Positions 19,177 through 32,630 of a stretch of DNA of 64,000 bases are shown in pieces. This DNA comes from Gammaproteobacteria bacterium (GTDB taxonomy: Bacteria; Pseudomonadota; Gammaproteobacteria; HTCC5015), in contig JACDDA010000001.1 of NCBI GenBank assembly GCA_013817245.1, positions 62,001 to 126,000 of the forward strand, read 5' to 3'. The notes under the pieces are model-generated. The model ran no database searches, was not told the DNA's origin, and saw nothing but the letters and a program-made list of their open reading frames with translations. Within the stretch, counting starts at the first letter, position 1; every line of letters starts with the position of its first letter. A program made the position numbers and the translations under genes.

Positions 19177-19209
19177 ATTTGGCGTTACCGTATTCACGGA
19201 ACGCCAAAT
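19177..19209 (+). terminator. Hairpin terminator after tpx
   Basis: ATTTGGCGTT pairs perfectly with AACGCCAAAT, extended by CCG/CGG across a one-base bulge, with a six-base loop. The tail GCGTTTTC is only moderately T-rich. It starts 22 nt after the tpx stop. The strong symmetrical stem could also act on the minus strand, but no gene ends there. Confidence 0.7.
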
Positions 19210-19371
19210 GCGTTTTCAAAATCTTCAAATCTCTGTCGCATTTACTCCGATTAGAAATAACGCGATTTCAAACGTCACTTTTCTCTGTACACAATAACCT
19301 CAAGCGCGTCGCTTAAATGCCGCTAACGCTACTACAGGCTATTCACCTCATGCCTCACAAAAGGATAGTGT

Positions 19372-20841
19372 ATGCAACGTTATGACATGTTGGTCATCGG
19401 TAGCGGCCCAGCGGGACAACGCGCGGCTGTGCAGGCTGCAAAATTGGGCAAACGCACGGCGATTATTGATCAACGTTCACACGTCGGTGGTGTGTCGGTG
19501 CATACCGGTACGATTCCAAGTAAAACCTTGCGTGAAACCGTTTTATATTTAACGGGTTGGCGTCAACGCGGTATTTATGGCCGCAGTTATAAAGTCAAAC
19601 AACATATTTGTGCGCAAGATGTGATGCAACGTTTAGATGTCACGCTGAAACATCAAGTTGAAGTCATGCAGCATCAATTAAATCGTAATGGCGTAGATGT
19701 TATTGTCGGCAGCGCCGCGTTTCATAATCCGCATGAGTTACACGTTCAAGGTGCCGCCGGTGAAAGCACGTTGTACTACGGCGAACATATTGTTGTCGCT
19801 TGTGGCACCGAACCTTATCGCCCCAGTGATATTCCTTTTGATGGCAGTAGTATTTTAGACAGTGACGATATTTTAAAAATTTCGTATCTACCCAGAACTT
19901 TAACCATTGTCGGTGCGGGTGTGATTGGCGTGGAATACGCCACTATTTTTAGCGCGTTGGATGTTGAAGTAACTTTAATCGAAGGTCGTGATGCCATTCT
20001 CGACTTTGTTGATGATGAGATCATTGAAACCTTTGTACATCAAATGCGTGACAATGGCATGATCTTGCGTTTCAACGAACGTGTTAGCAGCATTAAAAAA
20101 ACCAGCGATGGCAAAGTTATCACCGCACTCGCCAGTGGCAAACGGGTGCGTAGTGACATGGTGCTCTACGCCGCTGGCCGTGTTGGCGCAGCCAAACATT
20201 TAAAATTAGAAAACGCGGGTTTAGAAGCAGATGTGCGTGGTCGTTTAACGGTGAACGCGCAATACCAAACGTCAATCAATCATATTTATGCCGCGGGTGA
20301 CATTATTGGTTTCCCAAGTTTGGCCGCAACGTCGATGGAACAAGGTCGCTTAGCGGCGTGTCATGCTTTTCAACATATAGCTCACAGTAATACTTCATTT
20401 TTTCCTTATGGTATTTACGCCGTGCCAGAAATTAGTATGGTTGGTCAAACGGAACAAGCGTTAAAAGAAGCTGGCATTCCTTATGAATCCGGCATTGCGC
20501 GGATTCGCGAAACTGCACGCGCACAAATCATGGGCTTACAAGATGGTTTGTTAAAATTATTATTCGCGATTGATGATAGGCGCTTGTTGGGCGTACATAT
20601 TGTTGGCGAAGGCGCGACTGAATTAATTCACATTGGCCAAGCGGTATTATCCTTAGGCGGTAAATTAGATTATTTTGTAGAAAGCACGTTTAACTACCCT
20701 ACCCTGGCTGAAGCCTACAAAATTGCAGCCTTAAATGCGTGGAATAAACTTGCTGCTTATTCAGCAACATCGGTTATCGACACTAATAAATCCCAAGAAA
20801 ATTCTATTGAAACCGGCAAACGGCGTTTAAAAACTGTCTAG
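19372..20841 (+). CDS. sthA: Soluble pyridine nucleotide transhydrogenase
   Basis: 489 residues of the flavin disulfide reductase family with FAD motif VIGSGPAGQRAAVQAAKLG, NAD motif IVGAGVIGVEYATIF and ATG-like IYAAGDIIGFPSLA. The redox disulfide CxxxxC is replaced (GGVSVHTGTIPSK), the hallmark of SthA rather than lipoamide dehydrogenase. It moves hydride between NADPH and NAD+. A purine-rich AAAGGA precedes the ATG by a few nucleotides. A Fur-family regulator follows after 20 nt, probably in the same operon. Confidence 0.95.
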   Translation: MQRYDMLVIGSGPAGQRAAVQAAKLGKRTAIIDQRSHVGGVSVHTGTIPSKTLRETVLYLTGWRQRGIYGRSYKVKQHICAQDVMQRLDVTLKHQVEVMQHQLNRNGVDVIVGSAAFHNPHELHVQGAAGESTLYYGEHIVVACGTEPYRPSDIPFDGSSILDSDDILKISYLPRTLTIVGAGVIGVEYATIFSALDVEVTLIEGRDAILDFVDDEIIETFVHQMRDNGMILRFNERVSSIKKTSDGKVITALASGKRVRSDMVLYAAGRVGAAKHLKLENAGLEADVRGRLTVNAQYQTSINHIYAAGDIIGFPSLAATSMEQGRLAACHAFQHIAHSNTSFFPYGIYAVPEISMVGQTEQALKEAGIPYESGIARIRETARAQIMGLQDGLLKLLFAIDDRRLLGVHIVGEGATELIHIGQAVLSLGGKLDYFVESTFNYPTLAEAYKIAALNAWNKLAAYSATSVIDTNKSQENSIETGKRRLKTV

Positions 20842-20861
20842 GCTATGGCTATAATGAGCAC

Positions 20862-21266
20862 ATGCAACACGACGCCATCATTAACTTATTAAACACGCAC
20901 AATATCTTGCCCACGCAGCAACGCATCGAGCTGGGACAGTTATTGTTTGCACGTGCTCAACATCTCAGCGCCGAGATTTTAATCAACCAATTAAAAACGC
21001 AAGGTAGTCGCATTTCACGCGCGACGGTTTATAACACCTTAAATTTGTTTGCGGATAAAGGTTTGTTAAATACCGTTCCTATTACACCTAGCCATGTTTT
21101 ATACGACACTAACACTGCACCGCATTATCATTTATACGATGCCAGCACCGGTGAGCTCACCGATATTGCGTGTGAACAAATACATATTGATCAATTGCCT
21201 AATTTACCGCACGGTTTGGTGATCGATCACATGGATATTATCTTACACATCAAAAACACGGTGTAA
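20862..21266 (+). CDS. Fur-family transcriptional regulator (Irr-like)
   Basis: 134 residues. The winged helix is clear in ISRATVYNTLNLFADKGLL, and the dimerisation part carries PHYHLYDASTGELTDI. Where Fur and Zur have a structural CxxC, this protein has no cysteine pair (only one Cys, near ACEQI), which resembles Irr-type members. Iron or peroxide sensing is possible but not shown by the sequence. It lies 20 nt after sthA, so it may be co-expressed with that redox enzyme and possibly control it. Confidence 0.88.
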   Translation: MQHDAIINLLNTHNILPTQQRIELGQLLFARAQHLSAEILINQLKTQGSRISRATVYNTLNLFADKGLLNTVPITPSHVLYDTNTAPHYHLYDASTGELTDIACEQIHIDQLPNLPHGLVIDHMDIILHIKNTV

Positions 21267-21290
21267 TATTCGCATTGACTCTTAGTACTG

Positions 21291-21302
21291 GCAGCTAGCT
21301 GC
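21291..21302. promoter_or_regulatory. 12-bp perfect palindrome before pyrD
   Basis: GCAGCTAGCTGC in the 90-nt gap between the Fur-family gene and pyrD. It may be an operator or part of a short 3' hairpin of the upstream gene, but it lacks a T-run. A TATAGT hexamer about 15 nt downstream could be the pyrD -10 box. Only the symmetry is seen directly. Confidence 0.3.
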
Positions 21303-21356
21303 TACGCACAAAAATCGCTATAGTGCGCATTCATCTCGTCATACACGTAAAACAAA

Positions 21357-22376
21357 ATGAATTTATATCACGGCTTACGACCTTTTTTATTTTCGCTCAA
21401 TGCTGAAACTGCGCATCATTTAACCTTGCAAGGTTTGCGCGCTACGCCGCCACACTTATTGCAAAAAATGTTTCCCGCGCCACCAGCGGATCCACAAGAA
21501 CTTTGGGGTTTGCGCTTTCCAAATCGCATTGGTCTTGCCGCGGGTTTAGATAAAGACGGCGAATGTATTGATGGCTTAGCGGCATTAGGATTTGGATTTA
21601 TTGAAATAGGTACCGTCACGCCACGCCCACAAAGCGGCAATCCAAAACCACGTTTGTTTCGTTTACCGGAACATCACGCCATCATTAATCGCATGGGATT
21701 TAATAACAAAGGAATTGATCACTTAATTCGCCAAGTACAACACGCGCAATTTCGCGGTGTATTAGGTATTAACATTGGCAAAAACAAAAGCACGCCCGAC
21801 GAGCAAGCCCTAGATGATTATTTGCATTGCTTGCACAAAGCGTATGCGCACGCCAGCTATATCACTATTAACATTTCATCGCCAAATACGCCGGGCTTAC
21901 GTAACTTACAACAAGCCGATGTGTTAGCGGTATTATTAAAAAGCTTATATCAGGCTCGTGACGTTTTAAAAGACCAACAAAAAAAATACGTACCACTATT
22001 AATTAAACTCGCGCCAGATTTAGATGCAACAGCTCTGACTGATATTGCAGCGGTATTAAATCAACAAGCGGTAGATGGCGTCATCATGAGCAACACCACG
22101 CTTAATCGCGAATTAATCGCACAACATCCTTTAGCACAAGAAAGCGGTGGTTTAAGTGGACAACCTCTTAAATCTTTTGCCGACCGTGCGCTAGCCACTT
22201 TACGCGGCGAACTTAACAACACCATTTCAATTATTGGCGTGGGTGGTATTCAATGCGGACAAGACGCAGCCGACAAACGTGCTTTAGGCGCAAGCTTAGT
22301 ACAAATTTACACGGGTTTAATTTATCGCGGACCGAAATTAATTAAGGAATGCAGTATTGCTATGGGTACAAATTAA
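21357..22376 (+). CDS. pyrD: Dihydroorotate dehydrogenase (quinone), class 2
   Basis: 339 residues. The N-terminal helix pair typical of membrane-associated class 2 enzymes (MNLYHGLRPFLFSLNAETAH) is followed by the FMN barrel with GLAAGLDKDGE, the catalytic-serine segment INISSPNTPGLRNLQ, LIKLAPDL and the C-terminal phosphate site GVGGIQCGQDA. It oxidises dihydroorotate with quinone as acceptor. The gene is convergent with the small gene at 22386, separated by 9 nt. Confidence 0.97.
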   Translation: MNLYHGLRPFLFSLNAETAHHLTLQGLRATPPHLLQKMFPAPPADPQELWGLRFPNRIGLAAGLDKDGECIDGLAALGFGFIEIGTVTPRPQSGNPKPRLFRLPEHHAIINRMGFNNKGIDHLIRQVQHAQFRGVLGINIGKNKSTPDEQALDDYLHCLHKAYAHASYITINISSPNTPGLRNLQQADVLAVLLKSLYQARDVLKDQQKKYVPLLIKLAPDLDATALTDIAAVLNQQAVDGVIMSNTTLNRELIAQHPLAQESGGLSGQPLKSFADRALATLRGELNNTISIIGVGGIQCGQDAADKRALGASLVQIYTGLIYRGPKLIKECSIAMGTN

Positions 22377-22385
22377 CTTTCAGAC

Positions 22386-22661
22386 TCAAGCGTCACCGGG
22401 TTTCCAATGGCCGAAGCTTTCTTGTACTTTACCGCGCTTTTTTAATTCTTCTTCTAATACATAATTAGAAAAACCAGTTAGCTGACTCATCACTCGCTTT
22501 AAGTCTTCTCCGGGCGCATCCATTTCTGCTACTACCACCGCCGTAATCGCGGCTAAATATTGCGCCGCCATAAATGGATCGCTGGCAGCCGCATCATGCG
22601 TGCTAACCGTTTGCATAATTGCTTTAATTAACTCACTGGATAACCGTAATTCACCGCTCAT
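22386..22661 (-). CDS. Small conserved-looking protein of unknown function
   Basis: 91 residues, probably all-helical and cytoplasmic (no signal peptide or membrane segment): AAITAVVVAEMDAPGEDLKRVMSQ and an FGHWKPGDA end. I do not recognise the family. It lies 33 nt after lptE on the same strand, at the place where holA stands in E. coli; it is far too short and unlike HolA. Coding is supported by the tight placement and good codon structure. Confidence 0.6.
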   Translation of the reverse strand: MSGELRLSSELIKAIMQTVSTHDAAASDPFMAAQYLAAITAVVVAEMDAPGEDLKRVMSQLTGFSNYVLEEELKKRGKVQESFGHWKPGDA

Positions 22662-22694
22662 AAAATATTCTCAATAATATTAAATTAAATTTTT

Positions 22695-27070
<4,376 letters not shown>

Positions 27071-27121
27071 GGCACTGACCTACTTTTATTGACGAGTTTG
27101 ACTGAATGCTGCTGCGCTATT

Positions 27122-28654
27122 CTACTGCTTAGCCGCACGCCCGCAAAACCGCTGATAATAAAAACCACCCACCAATGCGGCTATTACGCAAAATAATAAC
27201 AAGTAGTGACCTAAACGCACATAAGGCGTGGCACCCATTAATAAAGGCACATCTACAATTAACACGCCGGCTTGAAAAGATGCCAAGCGTGAAGTCACTG
27301 CGCCTTGCGGCGTAATCATCGCGGTAATGCCCGTGTTAGTAGCACGCAATAAATAACGACCACTTTCACGCGCACGAGTTTGTGCAATTTGTAAATGTTG
27401 ATAAGGCGCTAACGAATCACCAAACCATGCATCATTACTCACGTTCACCAGAAAATCCGCTTTAGGTAATTGTTCGCGGTAAACTTCATCGTAAGCTGAT
27501 TCATAACAAATCGTTACACCCACATCGACATCACCTACTAACAAGGGTGATTGTTGTGCGGGCCCATTATCAATATCTGACATCGGAATTTGCACAAAGC
27601 GATTCATAAAAGCTAATAAACCGCGCAACGGCATGTATTCTCCAAACGGCACTAAACGTTGTTTGTGATAAGCCTGCTTCGTATCAACAACTAACAAACT
27701 GTTGTAGTACACACCGGTACTGCGCTCATAAAAAAAGATGCCGGTTAATAAATGTCCGTGTCGCGGCAAGGTATGTAAATTCGTTTGAATGGTTTGCAAA
27801 TAAGGTTGAACGGTTTCCTGAAATGCAGGCAATGCGGTTTCTGGCCATAATAATATATCTACGTCGCCGACTGTTGCACTTAACTCAGCGTAACGCTGTT
27901 GACTGATCGGTAAACCTTGAGCACCTAATTTAATTTCTTGTCCTAAATTACCTTGCACTAACGCCACTCGCTTAGTGCTATTTTGTAATTGCGTCCATTG
28001 CACATCTTGTAACGCAAACGTTAGGAGTAACAAACCACCTAAACTAATCAACGCAGCCGACCAATAATTTGGTGTGCTAACCCATAATGCAATGCTCGCT
28101 GCACATAAAGCCACTAACGCACCACAACCAAACACACCAATCACCGGCAAGAATGCACCCAACGGTGATTCCGCTTGGCCATAACCCATCAATAACCACG
28201 GGAAACCCGTTAAGACATAACTACGTAACCATTCAGTCAATAACCACAATACTGGAATAGCCACTAACCAATATAAACGTGCATCGTAAATACGTTTACG
28301 TAAGTACGCAGCGAGCGCAGAAAATGCAGCAAAATAAGCCGCCATGGTTAAAATTAACGCAACCGTGATAAAACCGGCAACGAATGGATGCGCATCACCA
28401 AAATCATGCAAGCTGTTGTAAACCCAACTAATGCCTACGCCAAACATGCCGAGGCCAAAACAAAATCCATCAGCCGCCGCGGTGCGCGGAAGATTGCCCA
28501 TGCTCCATAACCACCACGCAGCTAACAGCAACGGTGCTAACCACCATGCACCAAAAGGCGCAAAACATAATGGCATAAGCGCGCCTAAAAAAATTAGGCA
28601 CAAGCGCCGCACCGATAACAGCGAAAAAATAATTATTTTCAAAAATTTCAACAC
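27122..28654 (-). CDS. lnt: Apolipoprotein N-acyltransferase
   Basis: 510 residues. An N-terminal block of membrane helices (starting FLGALMPLCFAPFGAWWLAPL) precedes a periplasmic nitrilase domain with the catalytic triad visible as Glu in LLWPETALPAF, Lys in KQRLVPFGEYMPL and Cys in VGVTICYESAYD; a last helix closes the protein. It transfers the third acyl chain to lipoproteins. Order corC-lnt is the conserved one. It starts 40 nt after corC. Confidence 0.97.
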   Translation of the reverse strand: MLKFLKIIIFSLLSVRRLCLIFLGALMPLCFAPFGAWWLAPLLLAAWWLWSMGNLPRTAAADGFCFGLGMFGVGISWVYNSLHDFGDAHPFVAGFITVALILTMAAYFAAFSALAAYLRKRIYDARLYWLVAIPVLWLLTEWLRSYVLTGFPWLLMGYGQAESPLGAFLPVIGVFGCGALVALCAASIALWVSTPNYWSAALISLGGLLLLTFALQDVQWTQLQNSTKRVALVQGNLGQEIKLGAQGLPISQQRYAELSATVGDVDILLWPETALPAFQETVQPYLQTIQTNLHTLPRHGHLLTGIFFYERSTGVYYNSLLVVDTKQAYHKQRLVPFGEYMPLRGLLAFMNRFVQIPMSDIDNGPAQQSPLLVGDVDVGVTICYESAYDEVYREQLPKADFLVNVSNDAWFGDSLAPYQHLQIAQTRARESGRYLLRATNTGITAMITPQGAVTSRLASFQAGVLIVDVPLLMGATPYVRLGHYLLLFCVIAALVGGFYYQRFCGRAAKQ

Positions 28655-28694
28655 AGATAAGAACCCAACAAAAAGTAGTTAACTATTTTTAATT

Positions 28695-29582
28695 TTATTC
28701 AGGATTCACGTTTGCTGACGACAACAAACGGACTTCCAGTCTATGCAAACGCCGTGAATCTGCGCTTAAAACTTTAAATCGCATCGCGGCGTTATCAATA
28801 TATTCACCACGTTTTGGCAAATGGCCAAATAAATTCGTGACCCAACCGCCAATGGTGTCCCATTCATCTTCATCAAATTCTGTTTTGAAGAATTCATTAA
28901 ATTCATAAAGCTCAGTTAAGGCGTTCACAACGTAACGATGTTCCGCCAGTTTACGAATATTTAAATCTTCTTCAGTATCATGCTCATCATCAATATCACC
29001 CACAATGGTTTCGATGACGTCTTCAATGGTAATCAAACCCGATACACCACCATACTCATCAATCACAATGGCCATATGATTACGACTACTGCGAAATTCT
29101 TTTAACAAACTGATTAAGCGTTTACTTTCCGGCACAAAAATCGCCGGACGCATTACGTCACGCAATTCAAATTCACTTTCACGACCAACATACGCCAATA
29201 AATCTTTAGCTAACAAAATGCCTTCAACTTCATCTTTGCTATCGCCAATCACGGGGAAACGGGAATGGCCTGAGGGAGTGACAATGCCCAATAGTGCATG
29301 CAAATTAGCATCGTGATCCACCACCGTCATTTGTGAGCGCGGAATCATGATATCGCGCACTTGCTCGTCAGTGACTTCGAAGACGCCTTCCAACATCGCC
29401 AGCGTATAACCATCCAATACTTCGCGTTGCGCGGCGGCGCGCAAAATATCGAGCAATTCTTCTTTATCTTGGGGTTCAACACCCATCACTTGGCCGAGCC
29501 GGACTAACCAGCTACGTGCGGGAGGTTTTAGCTTAACAATAACAGGAGCTGCGAGGTTATTACTCGGGGGTATTTCATTCAT
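28695..29582 (-). CDS. corC: CorC/YbeX family CBS-domain protein
   Basis: 295 residues from ATG 29582 (a TTG four codons upstream is possible; neither has a clear ribosome site). Two CBS domains (about 65-185: IMIPRSQMTVVDHDANLHAL and VMRPAIFVPESKRLISLL) are followed by a transporter-associated domain (YVVNALTELYEFNEFFKTEF and WDTIGGWVTNLFGHLP). CorC is linked to magnesium/cobalt efflux and, through its gene neighbours, to ribosome and envelope homeostasis. It sits between ybeY and lnt, the standard order. Confidence 0.95.
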   Translation of the reverse strand: MNEIPPSNNLAAPVIVKLKPPARSWLVRLGQVMGVEPQDKEELLDILRAAAQREVLDGYTLAMLEGVFEVTDEQVRDIMIPRSQMTVVDHDANLHALLGIVTPSGHSRFPVIGDSKDEVEGILLAKDLLAYVGRESEFELRDVMRPAIFVPESKRLISLLKEFRSSRNHMAIVIDEYGGVSGLITIEDVIETIVGDIDDEHDTEEDLNIRKLAEHRYVVNALTELYEFNEFFKTEFDEDEWDTIGGWVTNLFGHLPKRGEYIDNAAMRFKVLSADSRRLHRLEVRLLSSANVNPE

Positions 29583-29716
29583 GAGGGGTATCAAAATGCT
29601 GGTTACAGCACACTCTTATACATACTTTTGTGGGTTAATTTTGCCGTGTCACTGCGTCGCATGCAAGCATCATTCAGTGAAACATTCCTGTCATATTGCA
29701 AATAAATTTGCCTGCG

Positions 29717-30193
29717 CTATTCCGTTTCCACGTAGGGATTAGCAAAACCGCACGCCGCTAAGACCTGACATTCTAAATTTTCCATTTCGTCAGCGTCAGT
29801 GGCTTCTTCATGATCATAACCTTGTAAATGCAACAAACCATGCACCACCATATGCGCCCAATGCGCGGTTAGTGCTTTTTTTTGTTCCAGCGCTTCGCGC
29901 TGCACCACGGGCGCGCAAATAACGACATCGCCCAAAGGGCGCGATTCTAACTCTAGGTCGGATGGAATTTGCATAGGAAAAGACAAAACATTAGGCGCAT
30001 ACGCTTTGTGACGATATTGCTCATTAATAGCTGCCGCTTCTATTTCATCCACTATACGAATGGCCACATCCGCGATCACGGTGTCTTGATAAGCTGCTTG
30101 CGCCCATGCGGTTAACAGTGTCGCATCTGGAATATCTTTGGCTATGGAGACGATTTCGACATCAACCTGTAACACTGATGATGCCTTATTCAT
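29717..30193 (-). CDS. ybeY: Endoribonuclease YbeY (rRNA maturation)
   Basis: 158 residues from the ATG at 30193; the frame is open to 30250 inside phoH. The zinc motif HMVVHGLLHLQGYDHE, of HGxLHLxGyDH form, is complete, and NVLSFPMQIP is the second family signature. YbeY acts in 16S rRNA 3' processing and ribosome quality control. It overlaps the end of phoH by 8 nt, suggesting coupled translation. Confidence 0.96.
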   Translation of the reverse strand: MNKASSVLQVDVEIVSIAKDIPDATLLTAWAQAAYQDTVIADVAIRIVDEIEAAAINEQYRHKAYAPNVLSFPMQIPSDLELESRPLGDVVICAPVVQREALEQKKALTAHWAHMVVHGLLHLQGYDHEEATDADEMENLECQVLAACGFANPYVETE

Positions 30194-31178
30194 TTTTAGA
30201 TTTTTTATTCGGCTTTTTTTGTTCTTCAAAACGTTCATACGCATCCACAATTCGCTGAACTAAGGGATGTCGCACTACATCTTTGCTATTAAAAAATACA
30301 AAACTAACTTGTTTTTCATCGCGCAAAATTTCAATCGCTTGTTTTAAACCCGACATTCGCGAAATAGGTAAATCAATTTGAGTAATATCACCGGTTACAA
30401 CGGCAGTGGAGCCAAAACCAATCCGCGTTAAAAACATTTTCATTTGTTCGACCGTCGTATTTTGCGCTTCATCCAAAATAATAAAAGCATCATTTAACGT
30501 ACGGCCGCGCATATACGCCAGCGGTGCAATTTCGATAACATTTTTTTCTACCAAACGCGCAACACGTTCAAACCCTAACATTTCATATAACGCGTCGTAC
30601 ATAGGCCGCAAATAAGGATCAATTTTTTGCGCTAAATCGCCTGGCAAAAAACCCAAGTGTTCACCTGCCTCAACCGCAGGACGTACTAATACTAAACGAC
30701 GCACTCGTTCTTGTTCTAAAGCTTCCACGCCACATGCGACCGCTAAATATGTTTTGCCGGTGCCAGCAGGACCAATTCCAAATGTTAAATCGCTAGTTTG
30801 AATAGCGCGCACATATTCCAATTGATGCTCGCCACGTACTTCAATGGAACCGCGTCGCGATCGAATGGCAACACTGTCACCGCTGGCATTAGGCATTGAT
30901 GATGCTTGTCCCGTATTATGCAAATGCAAATGAATATTCGCTGGCGTAATCGTTTCGTCTTCACTGATGCGGTAGAGTGTTTTTAATAATTCACGGGCAG
31001 AACCAATGTCTACTGTGGGTCCCGTTAATTTAAATCGGTGACCTTTATTATTAATTTGAATACCCATCCGTTGTTCAATTTGTCGCAAATGCTGATCAAA
31101 TTGACCACAAAGATTTGCCAAACGAACATTGTCTTCGGGTTTAAGAATAAGATCTAAAGAATCTAATTTAGCGTTCAA
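30186..31178 (-). CDS. ybeZ: PhoH-family ATPase YbeZ
   Basis: 330 residues. Walker A reads GIGPAGTGKTYLAVA and Walker B FIILDEAQNTT; the LGFLPGDLAQKIDPYLRPMYD segment is the PhoH signature. An N-terminal KH-like region (about 1-80) and a lysine-rich tail (EEQKKPNKKSKNE) suit RNA contact. YbeZ partners with YbeY. It lies 30 nt after miaB and overlaps ybeY. Confidence 0.95.
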   Translation of the reverse strand: MNAKLDSLDLILKPEDNVRLANLCGQFDQHLRQIEQRMGIQINNKGHRFKLTGPTVDIGSARELLKTLYRISEDETITPANIHLHLHNTGQASSMPNASGDSVAIRSRRGSIEVRGEHQLEYVRAIQTSDLTFGIGPAGTGKTYLAVACGVEALEQERVRRLVLVRPAVEAGEHLGFLPGDLAQKIDPYLRPMYDALYEMLGFERVARLVEKNVIEIAPLAYMRGRTLNDAFIILDEAQNTTVEQMKMFLTRIGFGSTAVVTGDITQIDLPISRMSGLKQAIEILRDEKQVSFVFFNSKDVVRHPLVQRIVDAYERFEEQKKPNKKSKNE

Positions 31179-31208
31179 GTGCTTTTTATATCCGTTACCA
31201 ATTAAAAA

Positions 31209-32582
31209 TTATGCGCTTACGCGCTGCTGAATAACACTGGTGGTAGGTGCTTGCGCCAATCCCACATAACGACCGCGCAGCGAGTTTGTTAAGGCGCGAG
31301 TGATTTCCACGTCCACAAACTGTCCGATCATACTGCTATCGCCGGCGAAATTAACGACGCGATTATTTTCCGTGCGACCCGCAAACTCTGTCGCATCTTT
31401 ACGCGATGGTCGCTCTACTAAAATAGTTTCTACTGTCCCAATCATGGCATTACTAATCGCGTTGGTTTGTGCGGTGATTAACGCTTGCAGGCGCGCTAAG
31501 CGTTCGCGTTTTTCTTCGAACGGCACATCATCCGGCAAGTTGGCAGCTGGCGTACCCGGACGCGCACTATATATAAAGCTGTAAGAAAAATCGTAATTTA
31601 AATCTTCAATTAATTTCATGGTTGCCATAAAATCCATTTCCGTTTCACCCGGAAAACCGATAATAAAATCGGAAGACAAACTAATACCAGGGCGAATCTT
31701 ACGTAATTTACGGATGGTGGCTTTATATTCTAATGCGGTATGGCCCCGTTTCATGGCCATTAAAATACGATCAGAGCCACTTTGTACTGGTAGATGCACA
31801 TGATTTACTAGTTGCGGAATTTCCGCATAGGCTTGAATTAAATCATCGGTGAATTCAATCGGATGCGAGGTTGTATAACGAATCCGTGCAATGCCCGGAA
31901 TAGCTGCAACATAATGCAATAATAAAGCGAAGCTGCATATTTCATTATCATGCATACGTCCACGATAACCATTTGCATTTTGACCTAATAAATTTACTTC
32001 GCGCACACCGTGTTCAGTTAGTTGCGCAATTTCCGCAATTACGTCGTCTAAAGGTCGACTGACTTCTTCGCCGCGGGTGTAAGGCACTACACAAAACGTA
32101 CAGTACTTACTGCAACCTTCCATGATAGATACAAAAGCACTAGGCCCTTCGACGCGCGGCGCTGGCAAATAATCAAATTTTTCTATTTCGGGAAATGAGA
32201 CATCTACCACCGGAATATTTTTTAATTTTATTGAATCATACATTTGCGGCAAGCGATGCAAAGTTTGCGGGCCAAATACCATGTCAACATACGGCGCACG
32301 ATGACGCAATGACGCACCTTCTTGACTTGCAACACAACCGCCTACACCGATTACGATATTAGGATTTTTTTCTTTGAGTTCGCGCCAACGCCCCAAATCT
32401 GAAAATACTTTTTCTTGGGCTTTTTCGCGAATGGAGCAAGTGTTCATCAATAACACATCGGCTTCCGCTGGATCTTGCGTAACTTCCATTTGATGCGAAT
32501 GATTGAGCACATCCAGCATTTTCGCTGAATCATACTCGTTCATTTGGCAACCATAGGTTTTAATATAAACTTTACGTGTCAT
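31209..32582 (-). CDS. miaB: tRNA-2-methylthio-N6-dimethylallyladenosine synthase
   Basis: 457 residues. Three N-terminal cluster cysteines appear in [22 protein letters not shown] and GVGGCVAS. The radical-SAM motif is [19 protein letters not shown] (CxxxCxxC), and a C-terminal TRAM domain runs about 385-445. It adds the methylthio group at A37 of tRNAs reading UNN codons. It leads the miaB-ybeZ-ybeY-corC-lnt order and follows the sugar transferase gene by 48 nt. Confidence 0.97.
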   Translation of the reverse strand: MTRKVYIKTYGCQMNEYDSAKMLDVLNHSHQMEVTQDPAEADVLLMNTCSIREKAQEKVFSDLGRWRELKEKNPNIVIGVGGCVASQEGASLRHRAPYVDMVFGPQTLHRLPQMYDSIKLKNIPVVDVSFPEIEKFDYLPAPRVEGPSAFVSIMEGCSKYCTFCVVPYTRGEEVSRPLDDVIAEIAQLTEHGVREVNLLGQNANGYRGRMHDNEICSFALLLHYVAAIPGIARIRYTTSHPIEFTDDLIQAYAEIPQLVNHVHLPVQSGSDRILMAMKRGHTALEYKATIRKLRKIRPGISLSSDFIIGFPGETEMDFMATMKLIEDLNYDFSYSFIYSARPGTPAANLPDDVPFEEKRERLARLQALITAQTNAISNAMIGTVETILVERPSRKDATEFAGRTENNRVVNFAGDSSMIGQFVDVEITRALTNSLRGRYVGLAQAPTTSVIQQRVSA

Positions 32583-32630
32583 AATTTATCTAATCGTTAC
32601 AGAAAAAAGATCATGGAAACACCTGAGAAT

